Source: Alkalicoccus chagannorensis DSM 18086 (GTDB lineage Bacteria > Bacillota > Bacilli > Bacillales > Salisediminibacteriaceae). From it: a stretch of DNA of 64,000 bases. The position numbers were made by a program, and so were the translations under genes. The notes beneath the pieces were generated by a model. The model worked only from the letters and a program-made list of their open reading frames with translations. It was not told the DNA's origin and did not search any database. Where the stretch lies: the NCBI RefSeq assembly GCF_000429725.1, contig NZ_AUCK01000007.1, forward strand, positions 99,313 to 163,312, given 5' to 3'. Below are positions 7,261 to 16,435 of this stretch, piece by piece; position 1 is the first letter of the stretch; every line of letters starts with the position of its first letter.

Positions 7261-8943
7261 ATGTGGAAGACGGTACGTCCGACAGTAGATGTGAAAGAAT
7301 TAACAAAGTCAGGTACCGATATCAAACAGGGCGGGATTTTGGGGAAGCAGTTGGACCGCTTTGGATTTACGAAAGAAGATGCGGTACAGGTAGAGGGGCT
7401 CTTTCCTTACGTAGAGAAGCAGCTGGAAGCGGCAGTGGATCTCCTCAGGCAGGACGGGACACAACTGTCCAGTAACCACTATCAAGAGCGGGTTCGTGAT
7501 ATCTTTTGTGGGCAAAGAGATGATCGTTATGAGGAACGTACTGCCGAGTACGTTCGTCGTCTCATGCAAGAGAATGGAAGTCAGACGCTTGCTGCAGCTG
7601 CGCTGGAGAACCTGCATTTCTTCGCTCAGACACATGTTCTTTCTCATCAAGGCCTTCGTCCCCATCAGGCGATGGCCTCACTTGTATCCCTGCATCGCGC
7701 GTTTCAGGTGGAGCGGACGCTGCTGCTTCAGTACTGGTCAGATGAGCTGGAGAAGCAGACGGCTGCCGGGGTAGCGGGACTGATTGATAAAAATGCGAGG
7801 ATCATGCAGATGCGGGAATTGCTCGGCCGGGTTGATGAGCAGAATGATCACATTCAGAGTGTCAGCGCAGCATCCGAGGAGATGACCTCATCGATTTCCG
7901 AAGTAGCAGAAAATGCCTCCCAGGTAGCTGAGCATGCCCAGAGCGCAGCAGAAAAAGCAGAACAGGGGCGGAATGTGATCGGTCGATCTTTACAGGAAAT
8001 CCTGGAATCCGGCGGCGCCTTTCAACGGATTGAACTTTCTTTTGAGCAGCTGCAGACGAGTGTTTCTACGATTAAAAATGTCGTGAAGCTCATTCATGAC
8101 ATTGCTGATCAGACCAATCTGCTCGCGTTGAATGCTTCCATTGAAGCCGCACGTGCCGGAGAGCATGGCCGTGGTTTTGCTGTAGTAGCCGATGAAGTCC
8201 GCAAACTTGCGGAGAGTACCGTCCAATCCTTGAGTCAAGTAAATGAGAATGTGGAGAGCCTCACAGGTATTTCCACCGGCGTATCGAAAGAAATGCACGC
8301 GATGAGTGAAAAGATGAACCGCGGGGTGAAAGAGGCAGAAGAAGTGCTGCCGATTCTCGATGATATTGTCTCGGATGTGCAGCGGGTGAGTGGATCGACA
8401 ACAGAGACAGCAGCTACCGCACAGGAACAATCTGCCGCGATGCAGGAGACGGCAGGCAGGATAGAGCAGATCTCTGCAATTTCGGAAGACGTGAGAGAGT
8501 TAGGAGGAGAAACGGGCAGAGCCGTTTATGAACTGAGCCGGGAAACCAACCGATTCAAGGATGAGTTGTTCCCGGATCGCACCGCTCTTCCGGCTGCAGC
8601 CAGGCTTTCTCTATCAAAAGTGGATCATATGATGTGGAAGTGGCGGATCTACAACATGCTGCTCGGCTACGAAAAGATCTATTCTGCGTCGGTGGCTTCT
8701 CATCATGCATGTGCGCTTGGACAGTGGTATTTTGATGAGACTACCCAGCAGCAGTTTGGAAACAACCGTACGTTTCAGGCAATGGACGCCTCCCATGCCG
8801 ACGTGCATCATCGGGCCCGTGAAGCGGCGGAAGCTTATCAACAGGGAAATGTCGCAGAAGCCGAAGCTGCTTTTGCAGCATTGGAGACAGCATCGGAGGA
8901 AGTGGTTCGCAGCATCAACCTGTTAATGAAGGAGATGTCCTGA
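7261..8943 (+). CDS. globin-coupled methyl-accepting chemotaxis protein with C-terminal CZB domain
   Basis: A soluble chemoreceptor of about 560 residues with no membrane segment. Residues 1-180 resemble a HemAT-type sensor globin: [12 protein letters not shown] start, and [19 protein letters not shown] carrying the likely haem-ligating His. The central part is an MCP signalling domain with the hairpin tip [26 protein letters not shown]. The last ~110 residues match a CZB zinc-binding domain ([13 protein letters not shown] plus later HADVHH). It probably reports oxygen and zinc or an oxidant to CheA. GTG 7252 is an alternative start, but it sits only 2-3 nt after AGGAG. Confidence 0.85.
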   Translation: MWKTVRPTVDVKELTKSGTDIKQGGILGKQLDRFGFTKEDAVQVEGLFPYVEKQLEAAVDLLRQDGTQLSSNHYQERVRDIFCGQRDDRYEERTAEYVRRLMQENGSQTLAAAALENLHFFAQTHVLSHQGLRPHQAMASLVSLHRAFQVERTLLLQYWSDELEKQTAAGVAGLIDKNARIMQMRELLGRVDEQNDHIQSVSAASEEMTSSISEVAENASQVAEHAQSAAEKAEQGRNVIGRSLQEILESGGAFQRIELSFEQLQTSVSTIKNVVKLIHDIADQTNLLALNASIEAARAGEHGRGFAVVADEVRKLAESTVQSLSQVNENVESLTGISTGVSKEMHAMSEKMNRGVKEAEEVLPILDDIVSDVQRVSGSTTETAATAQEQSAAMQETAGRIEQISAISEDVRELGGETGRAVYELSRETNRFKDELFPDRTALPAAARLSLSKVDHMMWKWRIYNMLLGYEKIYSASVASHHACALGQWYFDETTQQQFGNNRTFQAMDASHADVHHRAREAAEAYQQGNVAEAEAAFAALETASEEVVRSINLLMKEMS

Positions 8944-9126
8944 TGATTGGACCGGTGGTATCGGTGAGGAGCCATGTACCACGACAAGCACACGAGGAAG
9001 CCGAATCTTTCTTGTTAGTGACCAAGCAACGATAACCTAATGCCGCAAATAGTCGGTTAAAGCAGCATAGAGGAACGAAAAAATCATCCAGACGCAGCAA
9101 AGATTAGGTCAAGCATGCGTTCTCAG

Positions 9127-9165
9127 AAAAAGATGGCTCTTGCGATAAAGAAGAGTCATCTTTTT
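9127..9165 (+). terminator. rho-independent terminator
   Basis: AAAAAGATGGCTCTT pairs with AAGAGTCATCTTTTT, about 185 bp after the chemoreceptor gene. Confidence 0.75.
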
Positions 9166-9257
9166 CTCGAAGTATCAGAATGTATGAGATGTCACGTCTG
9201 TTGATGAACCAATATCATCCGAATAATACCTGTTGTTCTTTATATAAAAACATCAGA

Positions 9258-9345
9258 GAAATTGTGACCAAGCGGCGGGAAAGTCCGGCCAATTGGCGGC
9301 GATTGTGACAAAGTGCAGCTGAACTCCGCACAAAGCTTCCAAAGA
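9258..9345 (+). repeat. R1 phased repeat, partial and diverged
   Basis: ATTGTGACCAAGCGGCGGG, TCCGGCCAATTGGCGGCG and ATTGTGACAAAGTGCAGC are recognisable. The distal box is degraded (CCGCACAAAGC). The 8944-9415 gap otherwise holds only the terminator at 9127. Confidence 0.7.
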
Positions 9346-9415
9346 CGATGTGATACACTGGAAGTAGGTATAAGATCGGGCAGCATACCGCTCATGTAAA
9401 GAAGGAGGCAGAGAG

Positions 9416-9634
9416 ATGGACGTACTTCTTTGGATCACGACCGCGTTTATCGTCCTTGGTTTCAGTGTGATTCTCGCGACGAAAAAAAGAATGCAGCACA
9501 AAGTAGCAGCCGTTCAGGCGGAGGGAGAGAGCGAGGAAAGCCACACGCAGGCGACGTCCGTCGTCCGGTGGATCTGGGGCACCACTGCCTGGGGCGTCGT
9601 GAGTATGTTTCTCGTGGTGTGGATCTTTCAATGA
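9416..9634 (+). CDS. small two-helix membrane protein, 72 aa
   Basis: Two hydrophobic helices (LLWITTAFIVLGFSVILA and TAWGVVSMFLVVWIF) flank a charged, Glu-rich linker. AAGGAGG lies upstream of the ATG, and a strong terminator follows 17 bp after the stop, so it is a self-contained small gene. No family is recognised. Its function is unknown. Confidence 0.7.
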   Translation: MDVLLWITTAFIVLGFSVILATKKRMQHKVAAVQAEGESEESHTQATSVVRWIWGTTAWGVVSMFLVVWIFQ

Positions 9635-9650
9635 AATAGAGGAAAGACAA

Positions 9651-9683
9651 AAGAAGCCATCTGAGCGGACGGCTTCTTTTTTG
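9651..9683 (+). terminator. rho-independent terminator
   Basis: AAGAAGCC pairs with GGCTTCTTTTTT, directly after the small membrane protein. Confidence 0.85.
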
Positions 9684-9851
9684 ACTTTGTAGGAAAGTAG
9701 AAGATGTCATAGCAGGATGACAGCGCCTCTGTCGGCTGCAAGGTGCTTTGGCTCTAACAAGGAAAGCCGCATAAAGGAAAAGTATCCTGCAGCAGGATTT
9801 TCTGCAGAAAAGCGGGAAGTAGGAAGGAAATCAGTGTGTGGGGGGATTCGG

Positions 9852-11792
9852 GTGATTGTGTACGAGGCGAGCAAGCAGGAGTTTTTAGGGCATGTCGATG
9901 AGGACGTGCTCGTGCAGCGGATTTTGTCGCGCTTTGAGGAGCGGCTCGGCCGCCGGGGGACGAGTGAGGCGGAAGTGCGGTCGTGGGACAACTCGATGCT
10001 GCACATGTACCGGATCCTGCAGGATGACGACATTCCGGCGGATGCGGGCGTGGCGATTGAATACAGCATCCCGCAGACGTCGAAGCGGGTGGATTTTTTG
10101 ATTTCCGGACGGAACGGGTCAGAGGAAAACGTCGTCGTGGTCGAACTGAAGCAGTGGAGCGCGCTCGAGAAGGTGCCCGGCAAGGAAGCGGTCGTGAAGA
10201 CGGCGCTCGGTGGCGGGATGCGGGAAGTGACGCATCCGTCGTACCAGGCGTGGTCGTACGCGATGCTGATCGAGGATTTCAACGAGAATGTTCAGCAGCA
10301 GCACATCCGGCTGCGGCCGTGTGCCTACCTCCATAACTACCGGTACGAGGCGGGGGATCCGCTCGTCGACGGCATGTATCAAACGTACCTCGATGCGGCG
10401 CCGGTGTTCGGAAAAGGGGACGTCGCCCGGCTGCGGACATTCATCAAGCGCTACGTGACCGAAGGCGACGACAAGGCGCTTCTCTATGAAATTGAGCACG
10501 GGCGGATCCGGCCGTCGAAGTCGCTGCAGGATTCGCTCGTCGGCATGCTCGAGGGGAACCGGGAGTTCGTCATGATCGATGAGCAGAAAGTCGTCTACGA
10601 GACCGCGCTCGCGCTGGCGGCAAAGGCAGTAAAAACAGGCACGAAACAGGTGATGCTGATCGAAGGCGGTCCGGGGACGGGCAAATCGGTGCTCGCCGTG
10701 AACCTGCTGGTGGCCCTTACGGCGCGGGCGATGACTAGCCAGTACGTGACGAAAAACGCGGCTCCGCGGCACGTGTACGCAGCTAAGCTGAAAGGATCGG
10801 TGAAGAAAAAGAACATCGATAACCTGTTCAAAGGCTCCGGCAGCTACACGCAGGCAGAGGAAAACGACCTGGATACGCTGATTGTCGATGAAGCCCATCG
10901 GCTCAACGAAAAGTCCGGCATGTTCCAGAACCTCGGCGAAAACCAGACGAAGGAAATCATCCATGCCGCGCAGTTCTCCATCTTTTTCATCGACGAAGCC
11001 CAGCGCGTCACGCTGAAGGACAAAGGGAGCGCTGACGAAATCCGCCGGTTTGCGTCTGAAGCCGGGGCAGATGTGACGAGCGGCGAACTCGTTTCGCAGT
11101 TCCGCTGTGACGGATCGGACGGGTATATCGCCTGGCTCGAGGACGTGCTCGGCATCCGCGAGACGGCGAACGCGCACGACATGGCGGTCGACTACGATTT
11201 CCGCGTCTACCGTCATCCGCAGGAGCTGTTTGACGCGATTCAGGAGAAGAACCGCGAGAAGAACAAGGCGCGGCTGCTTGCCGGCTACTGCTGGGAATGG
11301 GAAAAGCAGTACCGCGCCTCGACGGACCACCGCGACATCACGATCCCCGAGCACGACTTTGCTGTCAGCTGGAACCTTGATAATACCGAGACGTGGGCGA
11401 TTGATCCAGCGTCGGTGAAAGAAGCCGGCTGCATCCATACGAGTCAGGGGCTCGAATTCGATTATGTCGGCGTGATCATCGGAGACGACCTGCGAGTAGA
11501 GGACGGCCAGCTCGTCACCGATCCGTCGAAGCGTGCAAAATCCGACCAATCGCTGCGCGGCCTGAAAAAGCTGCAAAAAGAAGACCCGGACGAGGCCGCC
11601 GCGCTCGCCGAGCAGATCATCAAAAACACATACCGCACGCTCATGACCCGCGGCCAGAAAGGCTGCTGGGTGTACTGCACCGACCCGGCACTGGCCGACT
11701 ACCTGGAAGCACGGCTCCAGGAAGAACAGCAGACCGGGCTGATGGCAGCGGAAGCTGGAGAGACGTATACTGCGGATAAAAGGGACGGGTAA
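9852..11792 (+). CDS. nuclease-like N-terminus fused to a DUF2075 helicase/ATPase
   Basis: A protein of about 646 residues. The N-terminal ~150 residues carry RVDFLIS (Asp about 81) and VVELKQW (ExK about 98-100), the metal-binding pattern of PD-(D/E)xK nucleases. The rest is a DUF2075-type superfamily 1 helicase: Walker A IEGGPGTGKSVLAVNLL (about 271), Walker B DTLIVDEAHRL (about 338), FFIDEAQR, the QFR motif VSQFRCDGSDGYIAWLE, and a C-terminal CIHTSQGLEFDYVGVIIGDD. Schlafen-group helicases of this kind are often linked to DNA repair or phage defence. GTG 9852 follows a G-rich stretch; GTG 9858 is an alternative start. It stands alone, so its partner system is unknown. Confidence 0.85.
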   Translation: MIVYEASKQEFLGHVDEDVLVQRILSRFEERLGRRGTSEAEVRSWDNSMLHMYRILQDDDIPADAGVAIEYSIPQTSKRVDFLISGRNGSEENVVVVELKQWSALEKVPGKEAVVKTALGGGMREVTHPSYQAWSYAMLIEDFNENVQQQHIRLRPCAYLHNYRYEAGDPLVDGMYQTYLDAAPVFGKGDVARLRTFIKRYVTEGDDKALLYEIEHGRIRPSKSLQDSLVGMLEGNREFVMIDEQKVVYETALALAAKAVKTGTKQVMLIEGGPGTGKSVLAVNLLVALTARAMTSQYVTKNAAPRHVYAAKLKGSVKKKNIDNLFKGSGSYTQAEENDLDTLIVDEAHRLNEKSGMFQNLGENQTKEIIHAAQFSIFFIDEAQRVTLKDKGSADEIRRFASEAGADVTSGELVSQFRCDGSDGYIAWLEDVLGIRETANAHDMAVDYDFRVYRHPQELFDAIQEKNREKNKARLLAGYCWEWEKQYRASTDHRDITIPEHDFAVSWNLDNTETWAIDPASVKEAGCIHTSQGLEFDYVGVIIGDDLRVEDGQLVTDPSKRAKSDQSLRGLKKLQKEDPDEAAALAEQIIKNTYRTLMTRGQKGCWVYCTDPALADYLEARLQEEQQTGLMAAEAGETYTADKRDG

Positions 11793-11802
11793 CGGCCGGC
11801 AT

Positions 11803-12294
11803 CTACTGCCACCCGTATATCCGTTCTTCCAGCTGGGCGCCGTCAATGGTGAGGCTGGTCGTGTCGATCAGCTGCGCACCGTGAGCTTCATAAAAGCGGC
11901 AGGCCGGGTTTTCGGCGAGGACGGAGACGAGGAGGGAAGCCATGCCTCGGTCGTGCAGGTCATGGAGCACCGCTTGAAACAGCGCGGTTCCCAATCCCTG
12001 GCGCTGCGCCTGCTCCAGCAGGTACACCGCATACAGCTCTCCGTCATAATCCGGGTAGTCCTCCGTTCGCTTCGGACCGCCGTGCGCGAAGCCGACGAGC
12101 TGCCCGTGCTCATTGTCAGCCGCAAAAACGGGCTGAGTACGAAGGATCTGCTGCCATTTGCCGATTCGGTTCTCCGGCTTCATGGCCTCGAGGTACGATG
12201 CGGGGACGATGCCGCGGTAGGTAGTCTGCCAGCTTTGGACTTGTACGTCGGCAATGGCTGCGGCTTCTTCCACAGATGCGTGTCGGATCTGCAT
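11803..12294 (-). CDS. GNAT family N-acetyltransferase
   Basis: A 163-residue GNAT enzyme that probably acetylates an amine using acetyl-CoA. It begins MQIRHASVEEAAAIADVQVQSW. Strand beta4 leads into AQRQGLGTALFQAVLHDL (about 95-112), the acetyl-CoA pyrophosphate-binding Q/RxxGxG/A motif. It ends with the usual NPACRFYEAHGAQ segment. ATG 12294 has AAAAGGAGG six bases upstream, which favours it over the ATG further 5'. Convergent with the helicase gene, with only 10 bp between the stops. Confidence 0.9.
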   Translation of the reverse strand: MQIRHASVEEAAAIADVQVQSWQTTYRGIVPASYLEAMKPENRIGKWQQILRTQPVFAADNEHGQLVGFAHGGPKRTEDYPDYDGELYAVYLLEQAQRQGLGTALFQAVLHDLHDRGMASLLVSVLAENPACRFYEAHGAQLIDTTSLTIDGAQLEERIYGWQ

Positions 12295-12406
12295 AGTCAG
12301 CCTCCTTTTGTGTGTAGTATCCATATTCTACCACATCTCCCGCTGGCATGCAGGTACGGCTCGTGAGAGAATAAAAACCAGCACGAACACCGAAGGAGGG
12401 ACCAGG

Positions 12407-13792
12407 ATGAAGAAGGATACAGCGGCCATTGTGAAAAAGATGAAACGGCACGAGTTGGAGACACTGGTGCTTGAGTGGATAGAGCAGTATCCGGAGCTGG
12501 ATCGGCTGGTGGCGTTGAAAGCGGCGACGCCGGCGGAGGAGGTGTCGGAGGCGGGCAAGGTGATCACGAGCTTCCTGCAGCAGGCGAAGGGGTCGCATGG
12601 GATGATTTTCCGCGGCCGGTCGATGGTGGCGAAGCAGGGATTCATGCAGGTGCTCGGCCAGGCGGAGAACCGGCTGGCGGAGGCGGAATGGGAGCGTGCA
12701 GGGAAGCTGGCGCTCAAGGTGCTCGGGCGTGCGGTGGATGCGCTCAGCTACATGGACGATTCCGATGGCGTGGTGATGGATGTATCAACCGCCTGTTACC
12801 GAGTGCTGGAGACGGCCGCAGCGTCAGCGGAGGAAAAGGAAGCCGGGGCGCTGTTCGATGCCATGCTGAAAGAGGCAGCGAACAAGCGGTATGACGGTTG
12901 GCCGGACTTCCGGTTCGAGGTGCTGAGGCGCGCGGTTCCGCTGGCAGCTGCGGATGCGAAGCGGAAAGAGAAGCTCTGGGAAAGGCTCGCTCAGCAGGAA
13001 GCGGCGGAAAAGCAGAAAGATACCGATGGGTTCTGGGTCAAAGAGATCCTCCATATTCGCGCGGAATTGATGGAGGCGGGCGAAGGAAAAGCGGCCGCCC
13101 GGGAGTACCGTCTGGCGCAGAGCCGGAGGGACCCTTCCTTTCTCCTGGACCTGGCGGAAGAGGCGCTGGAACAGGGATGGCTGGATGAGGCCGACGAGCT
13201 GCTGGCGCGCGGCCGCCAAGAGCTTTTGCCTCGGGATATGGAGAAACTCGACTGGCTGCAGGTCTCGTTGTATGGCAAACGGGGCGAAACCCAGTTCAAA
13301 AAAGCGCTGCTGCGGCAGATGATGCTGGGGAAATATCAGGTCTGGCATGCTTGGGAGGCGTACGAAGAGTGGAAAATGCTGCACGCCGAGAGCGAGTGGG
13401 AAGACGCGAGAGAGGAGCTGCTCGAGCAGCTGCCGGAGGAATCAGAGTTGTACCTGGACATTTGTCTGGAGGAAAAACGGACCGGACGGATCATGGACGT
13501 GATTCGCCGGAGACCGGATCTGATCCGCACCTATTATCCGCACGTCCAGCCGGAAGCCTCGGAAGCGGTGAAGGAGCTGTTTCAGCAGGCGATTGCAGAA
13601 GGAGCGGAGCGGGCGCAGCAGAAGAAACATTACCGCGCGCTCTGCCGGGTGGTGCTCGAGGACGCCGACGTGAACGGCATCGGGCATGCGCGGCAGATGA
13701 TCGCGATGCTGCGGGAGACATACCCGCTGAAGTCATCGCTGCAGGAAGAACTCGACAAGACGGAGGAGAAGCTCCAGAAGAAACAAAAGTGA
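12407..13792 (+). CDS. hypothetical alpha-helical repeat protein, 461 aa
   Basis: A wholly soluble, charged, helix-rich protein. It starts MKKDTAAIVKKMKRHELETLVLEWIEQYPEL and continues with successive helix pairs, for example DLAEEALEQGWLDEADELLARGRQ (a TPR-like pair at about residue 250). The pattern suggests a TPR/HEAT-type solenoid that binds other proteins. The N-terminus resembles proteins that accompany SWIM zinc-finger genes, but no such gene is adjacent. GAAGGAGGG precedes ATG 12407. No enzymatic motif is seen. Confidence 0.7.
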   Translation: MKKDTAAIVKKMKRHELETLVLEWIEQYPELDRLVALKAATPAEEVSEAGKVITSFLQQAKGSHGMIFRGRSMVAKQGFMQVLGQAENRLAEAEWERAGKLALKVLGRAVDALSYMDDSDGVVMDVSTACYRVLETAAASAEEKEAGALFDAMLKEAANKRYDGWPDFRFEVLRRAVPLAAADAKRKEKLWERLAQQEAAEKQKDTDGFWVKEILHIRAELMEAGEGKAAAREYRLAQSRRDPSFLLDLAEEALEQGWLDEADELLARGRQELLPRDMEKLDWLQVSLYGKRGETQFKKALLRQMMLGKYQVWHAWEAYEEWKMLHAESEWEDAREELLEQLPEESELYLDICLEEKRTGRIMDVIRRRPDLIRTYYPHVQPEASEAVKELFQQAIAEGAERAQQKKHYRALCRVVLEDADVNGIGHARQMIAMLRETYPLKSSLQEELDKTEEKLQKKQK

Positions 13793-13796
13793 AACA

Positions 13797-13829
13797 GCGC
13801 CGGCCGGGACATCCCGACCGGCGTTTTTG
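13797..13829 (+). terminator. rho-independent terminator
   Basis: CGCCGGCCGGGA pairs with TCCCGACCGGCG, followed by TTTTT, right after the solenoid gene. Confidence 0.9.
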
Positions 13830-13849
13830 GTTTGGAGGGCATATCGTTT

Positions 13850-14304
13850 CGGGAAGTGTGGTCCATTCAGCGGGGATTGTGACCAAGCGGCGGGAAAGTC
13901 TGGACAATTGGAGCCAATTGTGACAAAGTGCGGCGGATATTCGGCCAAAGCAGCAAAATCGATGGAGTCGGATACCTCTCCGCGCCAGTCGGCTTGGTTG
14001 ATGTCGGATCCGTGGGTGGATGGGGAAGTGCGGCCAATTCAGCGGAATTGTGACCAAGCGGCGGGAAAGTCCGGACAATTGGCGGTGATTGTGACAAAGT
14101 GCGCCGGATATTCGGCCAAAGCAGCAAAATCGAAGGGAGTCGGATACCTCTCCGCGCCTGACGGCTTGGTTTTTGTCGGATCCGAGAAGCCGCAGGGGAA
14201 GTGCGGCCAATTCAGCGGAATTGTGACCAAGCGGCGGGAAAGTCCGGACAATTGACGGTGATTGTGACAAAGTGAGGCAGATATTCGGCCAAAGCAGCAA
14301 AATA
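13850..14304 (+). repeat. R1 phased repeat array, three units of about 172 bp
   Basis: Three tandem units whose ATTGTGACCAAG blocks begin at 13876, 14047 and 14220 (periods 171 and 173). In the middle unit the GRCCAA-like boxes start at 14032, 14052, 14073, 14093 and 14114, so they are spaced 20-21 bp. The linker between units carries GGATACCTCTCCGCGCC and a GGCTTGGTT block. It fills the 13793-14489 gap; no plausible gene is present. Confidence 0.9.
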
Positions 14305-14388
14305 CAAAAGAAAAAAGCGTGCAGCAACGCCGCATGCGTTCCGATCGTGTTGACATTTTGCCTATTAAAACAATGATAGAATTTACAG

Positions 14389-14428
14389 AAAGGAACAGCC
14401 TCTCTTCCGAGACAGGCTGTTCCTTTTC
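14389..14428 (-). terminator. terminator of the nadBCA operon
   Basis: AAAGGAACAGCCT pairs with AGGCTGTTCCTTT, 60 bp beyond the nadA stop. Confidence 0.8.
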
Positions 14429-14489
14429 GTCGTTTACAGGAAGACGTTCCGGCCGGCAGCCCGGGACGCAGGACCTTCAAAACCCCGCC

Positions 14490-15602
14490 TTACCCTAAAG
14501 CCATCATCCGGTCGATGGCGAGCCGGGCGTCGGCGGCGGTGGTTTCCGGGACGCGGATTTCATGCACGACGCGGCCGACAGCGGCTTCGTCGAGTACCCA
14601 GACGAGGTGCGGCAGGTCGATGCGGTTCATCGTGAGGCACGGGCACATGTCCGGATTCAGGGAAACGATCGACTGCTCCGGATGCTGGTCGGCGAGCCGC
14701 CGCACGAGGTTCATTTCCGTGCCGACCGCCCACTTCGTCCCGGCGGGGGCGGAGGCGATCTGGTCGATAATGTACGACGTCGATCCGGCGAAATCGGCCG
14801 CCTCCGTGACCTCCCATGTGCACTCCGGATGGACGAGAATACGCCGCTCCGGATCGCTTCCCCGGAACTCGTCGATATGCTCCATCCGGAAGTTTTCATG
14901 CACCGAGCAGTGGCCGCGCCAGAGCAGCAGGGTTGCGTCGTCCAGCGACGCGTCGGGCACATCGGGCGTTAATTCCCTGCGGATCGGATCCCAGACAGCC
15001 ATGCGGCGGCGTGGCATACCGCTGCGGTAGGCCGTGTTTCGTCCAAGGTGCTGATCGGGCAGGAAGAGGACGCGCTTCTTCTGGGCATACGCCCACGCCA
15101 TCACCTTGGCCGCGTTCGACGAGGTGACGGTCGTGCCGCCGTAGCGGCCGACGAACGCTTTGACAGCGGCAGAGGAATTGACGTACGTGACGGGGATGAT
15201 CGTGTCACCGTAGCGCTCCGTCAGCGCCTCCCACGCCTGCTCGCACTGGGCATCGTCTGCCATGTCCGCCATGGAACAGCCGGCTCGCAGGTCCGGGAGA
15301 ATGACACGCTGTTCCGGGGGCGTGAGCATGTCTGCGGTTTCCGCCATGAAATGAACACCGAGAAAAATAATGAAGTCCGCTTCCGGCCGTGCCGCCGACT
15401 GCCGGGCGAGCTGCAGGGAGTCGCCGGTCACATCCGCAAATTGGATCACTTCTTCCCGCTGGTAGTGATGGCCGGGCAGAAACAGACGGCTGCCGAGTTC
15501 GCGGCGGAGCCGCCGTGCTTCCTGCTGCAGGGCTTCGTCGCTCATTGCTTTGTAGCGATCCGGCAGGGCCGGGGTGAGCTGATCGAATAACAGGTGGTTC
15601 AT
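14490..15602 (-). CDS. nadA: quinolinate synthase NadA
   Basis: A 370-residue NadA that condenses iminoaspartate with dihydroxyacetone phosphate to quinolinate, using a [4Fe-4S] cluster in the cytoplasm. The cluster-type Cys residues are visible in LRAGCSMAD (about 110), LVHPECTWEV and PDMCPCLTMNRID near the C-terminus. Family signatures GHHYQREEVIQFADVTGDS and FLGVHFMAETADML are present. Last gene of nadB-nadC-nadA; its ATG overlaps the nadC stop. The divergent NifS-like desulfurase probably supplies sulfur for its cluster. Confidence 0.96.
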   Translation of the reverse strand: MNHLLFDQLTPALPDRYKAMSDEALQQEARRLRRELGSRLFLPGHHYQREEVIQFADVTGDSLQLARQSAARPEADFIIFLGVHFMAETADMLTPPEQRVILPDLRAGCSMADMADDAQCEQAWEALTERYGDTIIPVTYVNSSAAVKAFVGRYGGTTVTSSNAAKVMAWAYAQKKRVLFLPDQHLGRNTAYRSGMPRRRMAVWDPIRRELTPDVPDASLDDATLLLWRGHCSVHENFRMEHIDEFRGSDPERRILVHPECTWEVTEAADFAGSTSYIIDQIASAPAGTKWAVGTEMNLVRRLADQHPEQSIVSLNPDMCPCLTMNRIDLPHLVWVLDEAAVGRVVHEIRVPETTAADARLAIDRMMALG

Positions 15603-16435
15603 CGTACTGCCTCCTTCATCGTGATACGCATACTCAAGTCGAGGGCCGGAGCCGAATGGGTCAGGGCGCCGATGGAGATAAAATCGATGCCGGGGAGCGC
15701 CGCGTCGCGGAGCGTCTCCATCGTGATCGAGCCGGAACGTTCAATCCGGATGCCGTCGGGAATTATCGGGATCCAGCGGCGGGCCTCTTCGTGGGAGCAG
15801 TCATCGAGCATGATGACGTCCGGCCGGCAGGAGACGGCTTCCCGCAGTTCTGACTCAGTTTCTACTTCGATTTCGATCGCCGTGAGTGGTCCGGCCGTCT
15901 CCCGAATGAGCTCGACGGCCCGGGTGATGGATCCTGCTGCAGCGATGTGGTTTTCCTTAATCATGCAGACGTCATCCAGCCCGCCGCGGTGACTGACGCC
16001 GCCGCCGGCCCGGACGGCGTCTTTCTCCAGCATGCGGAGCCCGGGCGTCGTTTTCCGGGTGTCGGTGATGCGCACGCCCATTCCTTCGACCTGCTGCACG
16101 GCGCGACTCGTCATCGTCGCCGTGCCGGAAAGGCGCTGCAGGAGGTTCAAGAGCACCCGCTCTCCCGCGAGAAGGTCGGCAGCCGTGCCGCTGATCCTGG
16201 CTGCGGCAGCACCTGCGTCCATGCCCGTTCCGTCGGCCAGCACGTGCTCCACAGTCCAGCCGAGCAGCAACGCGGTCTCTCTCACGATCGTTTCCCCGTA
16301 AAAGCAGCCCGCTTCTCCGGCAGTGATCACCGCCGCTGCTTTCTGCCCTTGCAGGGCGGCGGTTGAACGGTCGCCGCGCCCGATATCTTCATTCAAAAAC
16401 TGGATCAACTGTTCCCGCAGTAAGAGTCGGTTCAT
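15599..16435 (-). CDS. nadC: nicotinate-nucleotide pyrophosphorylase (carboxylating) NadC
   Basis: A 278-residue quinolinate phosphoribosyltransferase, which converts quinolinate and PRPP to nicotinate mononucleotide. Conserved pieces: the FLNEDIGRGDRST start, GERVLLNLLQRLSGTAT (about 95), TRKTTPGLRMLEKDAVRAGGGVSHR (about 140, PRPP/quinolinate binding), IKENHI, and EVETESELREA...DVIMLDD. Its start overlaps the nadB 3' end by 47 bp, and its stop overlaps the nadA start. Confidence 0.96.
   Translation of the reverse strand: MNRLLLREQLIQFLNEDIGRGDRSTAALQGQKAAAVITAGEAGCFYGETIVRETALLLGWTVEHVLADGTGMDAGAAAARISGTAADLLAGERVLLNLLQRLSGTATMTSRAVQQVEGMGVRITDTRKTTPGLRMLEKDAVRAGGGVSHRGGLDDVCMIKENHIAAAGSITRAVELIRETAGPLTAIEIEVETESELREAVSCRPDVIMLDDCSHEEARRWIPIIPDGIRIERSGSITMETLRDAALPGIDFISIGALTHSAPALDLSMRITMKEAVR

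Noticed and set aside
10119..11846. A 575-codon minus-strand frame opposite the DUF2075 helicase.
   Set aside because: Overlaps a gene with clear helicase motifs in full; the translation is low-complexity and lacks motifs.
13850..14304. R1 tandem units considered as a CRISPR array.
   Set aside because: Unit length near 172 bp with conserved sequence throughout, no unique spacers between constant repeats, and no cas genes nearby.
13491..14480. A long minus-strand open frame (about 329 codons) through the R1 array with recurring peptides such as LVTIPLNWPHFP.
   Set aside because: The repetition simply mirrors the R1 DNA units, and no Shine-Dalgarno or conserved fold is seen. Unit lengths of 171 and 173 bp do not both keep one frame, so coding selection is unlikely.
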